Part shown: piece by piece, positions 1-4,774 of the stretch
How the letters are laid out: every line of letters starts with the position of its first letter
Numbering within the stretch: position 1 is the stretch's first letter
From: JANWHZ01 sp964527385
GTDB taxonomy: Bacteria > Patescibacteriota > Saccharimonadia > Saccharimonadales > UBA4665
Direction: 5' to 3'
Length of the DNA stretch: 6,170 nucleotides
NCBI GenBank assembly: GCA_964527385.1
Contig: CAZGPZ010000061.1
Span: forward strand, 1-6,170
Translations under genes and position numbers: made by a program
Notes under the pieces: model-generated
Databases searched by the model: none
Seen by the model: only the letters and a program-made list of their open reading frames with translations
What the model was told of the DNA's origin: nothing

Positions 1-1800
1 CCGGTAACCGACGGCGTCGTACTGCCGATCTTGCACCTGAACGGATACAAAATCTCCAACCCGACGATACTCGCCCGGATCAGCCACGACGAGCAGAAGC
101 AACTCTTCAAAGGCTATGGCTGGCAGCCGTATTTTGTCGAGGGTGATGACCATATGAAGATGCACCAGCTCATGGCAGCCGCGCTCGACCAGGCAACCAC
201 TGACATCCGCCGAATAAAGCTCCACGCCCAGAAAACCGGGGATATGACGCGTCCACGCTGGCCAATGATTATCCTCAATTCGCCGAAGGGCTGGACCGGC
301 CCGAAAACCGTGGACGGCCTCCCGGTTGAGGGCTCGTTCCGTTCGCACCAGGTACCCATTCTTATCGGGCCCGACGACCCACCGGAACACCTCGCCCAAC
401 TTGAAGCCTGGCTGAAGAGCTACCACCCCGAGGAACTGTTCGACGAATCGGGCAAGCTGAAGCCGGAGCTCGCTGCCCTTGCCCCGAAAGGCGACCGCCG
501 CATGGGCGCGAACCCGCACGCCAACGGCGGCAAGCTGCTGCGGTCGCTGAACATACCAGACTTTCGCGATTACGCCATCGGCATCAAGTCCCCGGCGTCA
601 GTGCACGCCAGCAGCATGAAGGCGGTCGCACCATTCCTTCGCGACATCATCAAGCTCAACGACGAGCACCATAACTTCCGTATATTTAGCCCTGACGAGA
701 CGCTTTCCAACCGCCTGAACGCCGTGTTCGACGTGACAAACCGGCAATGGGACGCCACTACCAAGCCGGACGACGAGTTCCTGGCACCAGCCGGGCGCGT
801 GATTGACTCAATGCTGAGCGAGCATCAATGCGAAGGCTGGCTGGAGGGCTACCTGTTGACTGGACGGCACGGTTTGTTCCACAGTTACGAGGCATTTATC
901 CGCATCGTCGATTCGATGGTCACCCAGCACGCCAAGTGGCTGAAGATGTCCGACGAGTTGCCATGGCGGCAGAAAATCGCCTCGCTCAACTACCTGCTGA
1001 CATCGCACGTCTGGCGGCAGGACCACAATGGCTTCACGCACCAAGACCCCGGCTTCATGGACCATCTACTGAACAAGAAATCCAAAACTATCCGCATCTA
1101 TTTGCCGCCCGATGCCAATTGCATGCTTTCAGTGATGGATCACTGCTTGCGCAGCGAGAATTACGTCAACCTCATGATCGCCGGCAAGCACGATGAAGCG
1201 CCGCAATTCCTGAACATGGAACAGGCGATTGAGCATTGCACCCAAGGCATCAGCATTTGGTCCTGGGCCAGCAACGACCAGGACAGCGAACCAGATGTTG
1301 TCATGGCATGTGCCGGCGACGTGCCGACTATGGAGACGCTCGCCGCGGTGTCAATTTTGCGCAAGCACTTGCCGGAGCTGAAAATCCGCGTCGTCAACGT
1401 GGTCGACATCATGAAATTGGAACCAGACACCGAAAGCCCGCACGGGCTCAGCGATGTTGACTTCGATTCGATCTTTACCCGCGACAAGCATATTATTTTC
1501 GCGTTCCACGGTTACCCATGGCTCATCCACCGCCTGGTCTACCGGCGCGCGAACCGCAACATGCACGTGCGCGGCTACAAAGAAGAAGGCACTATCACGA
1601 CCGCGTTTGACATGGCAGTACTTAATAATATCGACCGCTTCGACCTGGTTATTGACACCATTGACCGGCTAGAGCTTGGCACCAAAGGCGCTTACTTGAA
1701 GCAACTAATGGAGCAAAAGCTCGTCGAGCACCGCCAGTATATTGACGCGAACGGCGCTGATCTGCCCGAAGTTCGCGATTGGGAATGGGATATCACCTAA
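1..1800 (+). CDS. xfp: Phosphoketolase (xylulose-5-phosphate/fructose-6-phosphate), 5'-truncated by window edge
   Basis: Thiamine-diphosphate enzyme that cleaves xylulose 5-phosphate (and usually fructose 6-phosphate) with phosphate to acetyl phosphate plus glyceraldehyde 3-phosphate or erythrose 4-phosphate; cytoplasmic. The frame is open from base 1, so the TTG at 31 is internal (VLPILHLNGYKISNPT is mid-protein phosphoketolase sequence). About 599 codons are visible of a usual ~790-830, so roughly the first 200 residues, including part of the cofactor site, are missing. Family signatures in order: PKGWTGPKTVDG and EGSFRSHQVP (His codon 346-348); SEHQCEGWLEGYLLTGRHG near 817-873, containing the glutamate expected to contact the thiamine ring; WRQDHNGFTHQDPGF with its two active-site-type histidines at 1024 and 1039; and the C-terminal XFP_C block FAFHGYPWLIHRL with RGYKEEGTITTAFDM. 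No acetate kinase gene is visible. It ends at TAA with no convincing terminator directly after it. Family identity is very secure; substrate preference cannot be read from the sequence. Confidence 0.96.
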   Translation, partial: PVTDGVVLPILHLNGYKISNPTILARISHDEQKQLFKGYGWQPYFVEGDDHMKMHQLMAAALDQATTDIRRIKLHAQKTGDMTRPRWPMIILNSPKGWTGPKTVDGLPVEGSFRSHQVPILIGPDDPPEHLAQLEAWLKSYHPEELFDESGKLKPELAALAPKGDRRMGANPHANGGKLLRSLNIPDFRDYAIGIKSPASVHASSMKAVAPFLRDIIKLNDEHHNFRIFSPDETLSNRLNAVFDVTNRQWDATTKPDDEFLAPAGRVIDSMLSEHQCEGWLEGYLLTGRHGLFHSYEAFIRIVDSMVTQHAKWLKMSDELPWRQKIASLNYLLTSHVWRQDHNGFTHQDPGFMDHLLNKKSKTIRIYLPPDANCMLSVMDHCLRSENYVNLMIAGKHDEAPQFLNMEQAIEHCTQGISIWSWASNDQDSEPDVVMACAGDVPTMETLAAVSILRKHLPELKIRVVNVVDIMKLEPDTESPHGLSDVDFDSIFTRDKHIIFAFHGYPWLIHRLVYRRANRNMHVRGYKEEGTITTAFDMAVLNNIDRFDLVIDTIDRLELGTKGAYLKQLMEQKLVEHRQYIDANGADLPEVRDWEWDIT

Positions 1801-1805
1801 TTCAT

Positions 1806-1842
1806 TTGGCGGGTCGCCGATAGCTCCATGACCACTGGCTAT
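1806..1842 (+). other. Two short hairpins after the phosphoketolase stop
   Basis: TTGGCG (1806-1811) can pair with CGCCGA (1815-1820) around a 3-nt loop, and ATAGC (1820-1824) with GCTAT (1838-1842). Neither is followed by a T-run, so they are not good intrinsic terminators, though they could protect the 3' end of the phosphoketolase mRNA. Nothing else is recognisable between 1801 and 1864. Confidence 0.3.
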
Positions 1843-1864
1843 GAACCCTTGTGATAAAAAGCAC

Positions 1865-1894
1865 TTGCATTCATGCTTATGTTTTTGGTAGATT
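1865..1894 (+). promoter_or_regulatory. Candidate sigma-70-type promoter for the 1900-1977 RNA
   Basis: TTGCAT (1865-1870) and TAGATT (1889-1894) are separated by 18 bp and resemble -35 and -10 boxes (TTG core; four of six matches at -10). The predicted start, about 1900-1902, falls on the first bases of a stable hairpin. The match is moderate, and the call rests on position as much as on sequence. Confidence 0.45.
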
Positions 1895-1899
1895 AAGTC

Positions 1900-1977
1900 C
1901 CAGTGCGTACGGGCATACGACCCACTGGAACAAACATAGGTGCACACGGAAACCGCTCCGAGAGGAGCGGTTTTTTT
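1900..1977 (+). ncRNA. Candidate small structured RNA (~78 nt): 5' hairpin plus terminator hairpin
   Basis: Seen: CCAGTG (1900-1905) pairs with CACTGG (1923-1928), and directly inside it CGTA (1906-1909) pairs with TACG (1916-1919). This gives a ten-pair stem with a 6-nt loop and a 3-nt bulge (ACC, 1920-1922). An apparently unpaired linker of about 20 nt (1929-1949) leads into a perfect intrinsic terminator. A candidate promoter lies just upstream, so the whole unit has the layout of an independent small RNA. No credible coding sequence with a ribosome binding site fits inside. It matches no RNA family that I recognise; it is not a tRNA, SRP RNA or T-box by its motifs. Alternatively it is the aptamer and first attenuator of a leader for the gene at 2129. 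Confidence 0.45.
1950..1977 (+). terminator. Strong intrinsic terminator
   Basis: AAACCGCTCC (1950-1959) pairs perfectly with GGAGCGGTTT (1964-1973) around a GAGA tetraloop. The T-run starts in the 3' arm and continues to 1977, giving seven consecutive T from 1971. A ten-pair GC-rich stem plus U-tract is the classic signature. It would stop transcription coming from the phosphoketolase gene or from the 1865-1894 promoter. Confidence 0.88.
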
Positions 1978-2063
1978 ATAGCCCGGGTTCTGCGACTCGC
2001 AACTACGCGTAACAACCAAGGCTGCCGCGACCCGTAACACCCGGGCGCATAACATTGGTGAAT

Positions 2064-2093
2064 TTGTAGGAAGAACCCGAGAGGTTGTATAGT
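2064..2093 (+). promoter_or_regulatory. Candidate promoter for the AsnRS-like gene, nested in the terminator
   Basis: TATAGT (2088-2093) matches the -10 consensus in five of six positions, and TTGTAG (2064-2069) is a weak -35 at 18-bp spacing. Predicted initiation near 2099-2101 gives a leader of about 29 nt with a good ribosome binding site. The -10 lies in the loop of the 2071-2106 terminator. If real, the terminator simply insulates this promoter from upstream transcription and no attenuation is needed. Confidence 0.4.
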
Positions 2094-2106
2094 TGGGTTC
2101 TTTTTT
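2071..2106 (+). terminator. Intrinsic terminator just upstream of the AsnRS-like gene
   Basis: AAGAACCC (2071-2078) pairs with GGGTTCTT (2095-2102), extendable by G2079-T2094 and A2080-T2093, leaving a 12-nt loop. A T-run covers 2101-2106. The stem is less GC-rich than the one at 1950-1977 but has the full terminator form. It ends 22 bases before the next start codon, a position typical of attenuators or of a boundary between transcription units. Confidence 0.7.
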
Positions 2107-2117
2107 ATACCTAAATG

Positions 2118-2125
2118 AAAGGGAG
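2118..2125 (+). promoter_or_regulatory. Ribosome binding site fixing the start at 2129
   Basis: AAAGGGAG lies three bases before the ATG at 2129-2131. It supports this ATG over the in-frame TTG at 2093, which falls inside the terminator and has no such site. Confidence 0.7.
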
Positions 2126-2128
2126 AAA

Positions 2129-3217
2129 ATGAGCATCACCACGCAAGCAATACGCACGAATGACAAAAAATTGATCGCATTCAACGATCACTTCGCGAAC
2201 CTGGTTCGCGTCAATGAAGACCTGTGCTTTGGCGCCGCGGAGAATTACCGGCGGCGCAATATGGCATACGTCGACGTGCCGGAAATCGTCGGGATTACCG
2301 GTGCCTGCGAGAACGTCGACACGCTCTTCAAAGTCGGCAACCGGCTCGATCTGCCGCTGTTCTTCACGCAAACTGGCCAGCTGTCGCTGGAACAAGCGCT
2401 GCAGTCATTCCCCGCGGTTTGGACCGTCATCCACTCGGGACGGGACGAGGAGGAAGAAGATTCGCGCCACCTGCGGCAATTCCGCCTGACTGAAGAGGAA
2501 TTTGATGCCACCACCGCCGGCATGTCGCGACACGACTACGACGAGGACGCGATGTACGAAGCGCTGCTCATAAACATCCAGGTCACTGTGCAGTCCATGC
2601 TCATGCACGTGCTTAAGCGCAACACGCTAGTACTAGAACAGACCTACCGGCGTGACGCCCAGAAATTATTCCACGCCGCGACCACGCCATTCTTGCGTAT
2701 TTCCTACGAAAATTCTATCGTGCTGCTCCAGCAAAACGGCTACCCAGCAGTAAGGTTCGGCGACGACCTGAAAGCCGAGCATGAAGCAAAAATCGTCGAC
2801 CTACTCAACGTGGCAGGCACTGAGCTGCCGGTCTTCATCATGAAATATCCCAAAGAAATAAAGTTCTTCAACATGAAAGTATCCGACCGTGACCCGCGCG
2901 TCTGCCTTTCCGCCGACCTCGTCCTGCCCTACGCTGGCGAAGCCTGCGGGTCATCAGTGCGCGAACACGATTTTGCCCGCCTGCGCGACCGTTTGGTGGC
3001 ATCAAAGATGTACGAACTGCACCTGGCGCGCGGCGGCACGTACAGTGACTTCCGCTGGTACTTGAATATTATGGAAGAGGAAGGCACGCAGCCCCACGCC
3101 GGGTACGGTATCGGCAACGACCGTGTGCTGCAATACATTTTTGGCGAGCGCGACATTCGCAAGACATCGCTGTTCGCGCTGCTCAGCCAGCAAACCGGCG
3201 ATTGGAAAATTGACTGA
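2129..3217 (+). CDS. AsnRS-like class II synthetase core without anticodon-binding domain; candidate asparagine synthetase
   Basis: 362 residues carrying the catalytic fold of class II (AsnRS/AspRS/LysRS-type) aminoacyl-tRNA synthetases. Motif 1 region around YVDVPEIVG (P51), then FFTQTGQLSLE (78-88). Motif 2 has R105 and E107 followed by SRHLRQF (112-118), in register with the AsnRS pattern FRAE-x5-RHLxEF. Then PFLRISYENSI, GDDLKAEHE, VFIMKYPKEIKFFNM (235-249) and GEACGSSVRE (270-279), matching the AsnRS block around YPKEIKAFYM and GE-x2-GGSxRE. Motif 3 is HAGYGIGNDR, with R332 intact. AsnRS is usually ~430-460 residues; what is missing is the N-terminal OB-fold anticodon-binding domain, so charging tRNA is unlikely. 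A known precedent is the archaeal asparagine synthetase related to AsnRS (AS-AR), which makes free asparagine from aspartate. That activity is inferred here. An aspartate-activating or protein-modifying paralog (compare EpmA, derived from LysRS) is the main alternative. Confidence 0.85.
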   Translation: MSITTQAIRTNDKKLIAFNDHFANLVRVNEDLCFGAAENYRRRNMAYVDVPEIVGITGACENVDTLFKVGNRLDLPLFFTQTGQLSLEQALQSFPAVWTVIHSGRDEEEEDSRHLRQFRLTEEEFDATTAGMSRHDYDEDAMYEALLINIQVTVQSMLMHVLKRNTLVLEQTYRRDAQKLFHAATTPFLRISYENSIVLLQQNGYPAVRFGDDLKAEHEAKIVDLLNVAGTELPVFIMKYPKEIKFFNMKVSDRDPRVCLSADLVLPYAGEACGSSVREHDFARLRDRLVASKMYELHLARGGTYSDFRWYLNIMEEEGTQPHAGYGIGNDRVLQYIFGERDIRKTSLFALLSQQTGDWKID

Positions 3218-3283
3218 TCGGGACATAGCATTGGAACGACCGGTTACCTGGATTGTACAGCCACTAAGGCAACAACCTATTTA

Positions 3284-3308
3284 GCTTGCACTGAAACACA
3301 TAGCAAGC
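3284..3308 (+). other. Weak hairpin after the AsnRS-like gene
   Basis: GCTTGC (3284-3289) pairs with GCAAGC (3303-3308) around a 13-nt loop. Only a poor T-rich stretch follows, so this is at best a weak terminator. The rest of 3218-3321 shows nothing recognisable. Confidence 0.3.
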
Positions 3309-3321
3309 GAGCATTACTTTA

Positions 3322-3351
3322 TTGACAGCGGGCGCAGCGTACCTATATGCT
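3322..3351 (+). promoter_or_regulatory. Promoter of the S53 peptidase gene
   Basis: TTGACA (3322-3327) is a perfect -35 consensus. The -10 is ambiguous: TATATG (3344-3349, 16-bp spacer) or TATGCT (3346-3351, 18-bp spacer), each matching four of six. Predicted start about 3356-3358, roughly 20 nt before the ATG. Confidence 0.65.
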
Positions 3352-3364
3352 TATGCTCATAAGC
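3349..3364. repeat. 16-bp palindrome at the S53 promoter, possible operator
   Basis: GCTTATG (3349-3355) and CATAAGC (3358-3364) form a perfect inverted repeat with two central bases. It overlaps the end of the -10 and the predicted transcription start, and it ends immediately before the ribosome binding site GGAGGG (3365-3370). Because transcription should start near its centre, a DNA operator is more plausible than an mRNA hairpin. The binding protein is unknown. Confidence 0.5.
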
Positions 3365-3377
3365 GGAGGGTAGGATC

Positions 3378-4508
3378 ATGCGTATACGAAAGCGCGCGGC
3401 GAACGCTGCCGGGAGTCTGTTGTTGGCGTTGTCTATTGTGGCGTTGCCGGTGGCGACCGTGCCAGCGTTTGCAGGCGGGGACTCCCTTCGCCTGCACACC
3501 GCGCGGACCGTCTTCCATATTAAACGGCACGCCAACACAACACCTACGGGGCTCAGCCCTTCGGTGATCAAGTCTGCATACAACTTAAGTGGCACCGGCA
3601 GCGGCACGATAGCTATTATCGACGCCTACGATGCGCCGTCCATCCAGAACGACCTTAATACGTTCAGCACCCAATTCGGGCTGCCCGCATGTAATTCAGG
3701 CAACCCTTGTTTTGAGAAACATAAAATGTCGGGTTCGATCCGCAGTAACAGTGGTTGGGCGCTCGAAGCGTCGCTCGACACCCAATGGGCGCACGCTGTT
3801 GCGCCGGGAGCAAAAGTACTTCTAGTCGAAGCACGATCAGCTAGCATTTCAGACCTCTTGAGCGCCGTGAACTACGCCCGTAACCGGAGCGATGTCGTTG
3901 CTGTGTCGATGAGCTGGGGAGGCTCGGAATTTTCGTCCGAGTTATCCTATGACTCCTACTTCACTAGCTCGCATGGGGTTGCATTTTTTGCCTCGTCAGG
4001 CGATAGCGGCACTGGCGTGCAGTGGCCAGCAGTATCTCCAAACGTCACCGGTGTCGGTGGCACTACTTTGGCATTTAATAATGGATCCTTCGTTTCGGAG
4101 ACCGCTTGGAGCGGTAGTGGCGGCGGTGTTAGCCGGTACGAACCCATCCCTAGCTACCAAACCACATACGGCTTAACGAGGGCAAAACGCTCCGTTCCCG
4201 ATGTGTCGTACGATGCCGACCCGAACAGCGGCGTCGCGGTTTACGACTCAACGAGCTACAATGGCCAAAAGGGTTGGTTCCAGGTCGGCGGTACTAGCGC
4301 CGGCGCGCCGCAGTGGGCTGCCATATTCGCGCTCGGAAGCACCGCGCGTAACAGCCAGCTCTATACCGACGCCGTCCAGCCCAACAGCTCCACATTCTTG
4401 CGTGACATCGTCTCGGGCACCAACGGCGCCTGCGGCCTCGTCTGCTCGGCGGCAACTGGTTACGACACGGTCACTGGGATTGGGAGCCCACTATCCAGCA
4501 GCTTCTAA
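3378..4508 (+). CDS. Secreted S53 (sedolisin/kumamolisin-type) serine peptidase
   Basis: 376 residues. The start is fixed by GGAGGG seven bases upstream and by a clean signal peptide: RIRKR, a hydrophobic core (~11-27) and PAFA with probable cleavage after A32. The catalytic domain runs from about 57 (GLSPSVIKSAYNL) to the C-terminus. The sedolisin residues are all present: E130 and D134 in WALEASLD, oxyanion D209 in ASSGDSG, and nucleophile S307 in GGTSAGAPQ. The Ca2+ site is suggested by RDIVSGTNG (D343) and GYDTVTGIGSP near the end. Four cysteines in the mature part (105/111 and 352/356) could make two disulfides, fitting an exported protein. Only ~25-30 residues separate the signal peptide from the catalytic core, far shorter than the ~150-190-residue pro-kumamolisin domain of classical members. 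There is no membrane or cell-wall anchor, so it is probably released. A role in feeding on host or environmental protein is inference. It is 26 bases from the next gene with no terminator between them. Confidence 0.93.
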   Translation: MRIRKRAANAAGSLLLALSIVALPVATVPAFAGGDSLRLHTARTVFHIKRHANTTPTGLSPSVIKSAYNLSGTGSGTIAIIDAYDAPSIQNDLNTFSTQFGLPACNSGNPCFEKHKMSGSIRSNSGWALEASLDTQWAHAVAPGAKVLLVEARSASISDLLSAVNYARNRSDVVAVSMSWGGSEFSSELSYDSYFTSSHGVAFFASSGDSGTGVQWPAVSPNVTGVGGTTLAFNNGSFVSETAWSGSGGGVSRYEPIPSYQTTYGLTRAKRSVPDVSYDADPNSGVAVYDSTSYNGQKGWFQVGGTSAGAPQWAAIFALGSTARNSQLYTDAVQPNSSTFLRDIVSGTNGACGLVCSAATGYDTVTGIGSPLSSSF

Positions 4509-4519
4509 AGGCATAGTTC

Positions 4520-4528
4520 TGCTACAAT
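4520..4528 (+). promoter_or_regulatory. Extended -10 promoter placing the start of transcription on the next ATG
   Basis: TGC followed by TACAAT (4523-4528) is an extended -10 (five of six matches to TATAAT). No -35 is evident about 17 bp upstream. The ATG of the next gene begins six bases after the box, so transcription should start on or next to its A. Confidence 0.65.
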
Positions 4529-4534
4529 ACGCTT

Positions 4535-4774
4535 ATGGCTAAAAAATCTAAAAAGCACGCAAGCAACAAATGGTTCGTAGAGATCCGTGGCAGCTACTTG
4601 CCGAATAGTTGGCAAGGCTGGCTGACATACGTGCCCTACACCGCTTATGCCGTGGGAATACTTATATTCGCCCTCGACAACAGCAGTGATTGGTTGCACG
4701 CCATCCCGATCATCGTGCCAAACTGGTTGGTCGCGCTGATCGTCATGACCTGGCTCGCCGAGCACAAAAGCTAA
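4535..4774 (+). CDS. Small two-helix membrane protein, function unknown
   Basis: 79 residues. A lysine-rich N-terminus (AKKSKKHASNK) precedes a segment with WFVEIRGSYLPNSWQGW (13-29). Two hydrophobic helices follow, about 29-47 and 56-74, linked by LDNSSDW, with AEHKS at the C-terminus. Both termini are expected on the cytoplasmic side by the positive-inside rule. I do not recognise a named family; I recall similar short proteins (RGSYLP-x-SWQGW) from Saccharibacteria but cannot verify that here. No ribosome binding site precedes the ATG, while a -10 box ends six bases before it, so it is probably translated from a leaderless mRNA, possibly also by read-through from the S53 gene. Its TAA overlaps the stop codon of the convergent gene. 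The amino-acid pattern (coherent helices, basic N-terminus) argues that it is real. Confidence 0.8.
   Translation: MAKKSKKHASNKWFVEIRGSYLPNSWQGWLTYVPYTAYAVGILIFALDNSSDWLHAIPIIVPNWLVALIVMTWLAEHKS

Larger units (their letters stand above)
1981..2106 (+). promoter_or_regulatory. Candidate attenuator leader with mutually exclusive pairings
   Basis: Three perfect pairings compete. GCCCGGGT (1981-1988) with ACCCGGGC (2039-2046) closes a 50-nt loop. CGGGTTCT (1984-1991) with AGAACCCG (2072-2079) would be an antiterminator, because it captures the 5' arm of the terminator. AAGAACCC (2071-2078) with GGGTTCTT (2095-2102) is the terminator itself. The first and second share 1984-1988, and the second and third share 2072-2078, which is the usual wiring of a transcription-attenuation switch. 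The segment sits directly before an amino-acid-related gene. No T-box sequence and no convincing leader peptide were found. A weak point is that a transcript must first pass the terminator at 1950-1977, unless it starts in between, and no good promoter is visible there. Confidence 0.42.

Noticed and set aside
828..1196. Overlapping +2/+3-frame and antisense ORFs inside the phosphoketolase, S53 and RnfD-FNR genes
   Set aside because: They are frame shadows of strongly conserved coding sequence, rich in Arg/Pro/Ser and without their own ribosome binding sites.
1873..1896. Seven-codon ORF starting ATG CTT ATG
   Set aside because: No ribosome binding site, and it lies within the predicted promoter spacer, upstream of the expected start of transcription.
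1903..2037. 44-codon GTG-initiated ORF running through both hairpins, with an Asn-Asn pair, as a leader peptide
   Set aside because: No ribosome binding site, the start lies inside a strong hairpin, it reads through a terminator, and the composition is unremarkable.
1981..2046. tRNA-like element: 7-8 bp terminal stem GCCCGGGT/ACCCGGGC enclosing about 50 nt
   Set aside because: No D-arm signature, no GGTTCRA T-loop and no clear anticodon stem, so only the closing stem resembles a tRNA.
1981..2106. T-box riboswitch for the synthetase-like gene
   Set aside because: The conserved T-box antiterminator sequence (AGGGTGG-x-ACCGCG) is absent; CTGCCGCGACCCG at 2022-2034 is not a good match. Only the generic switch layout is supported.
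2093..2131. TTG at 2093 as start of the AsnRS-like protein
   Set aside because: It lies in the terminator stem region without a ribosome binding site; ATG at 2129 has AAAGGGAG three bases upstream.
1705..2184. Minus-strand ORF of 159 codons spanning the intergenic region, with a hydrophobic N-terminus
   Set aside because: It overlaps conserved codons of both flanking genes, covers both terminators, lacks a ribosome binding site and resembles no family; chance open frame.
2129..3217. Annotation as a functional asparaginyl- or lysyl-tRNA synthetase
   Set aside because: The N-terminal anticodon-binding domain is missing from a complete ORF and the motif 2 loop is altered, so tRNA charging is not supported.
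4752..4763. GCTC/GAGC hairpin as a bidirectional terminator for the convergent genes
   Set aside because: Only four pairs with a 3-nt loop, inside a coding sequence, and no T-run on either strand.
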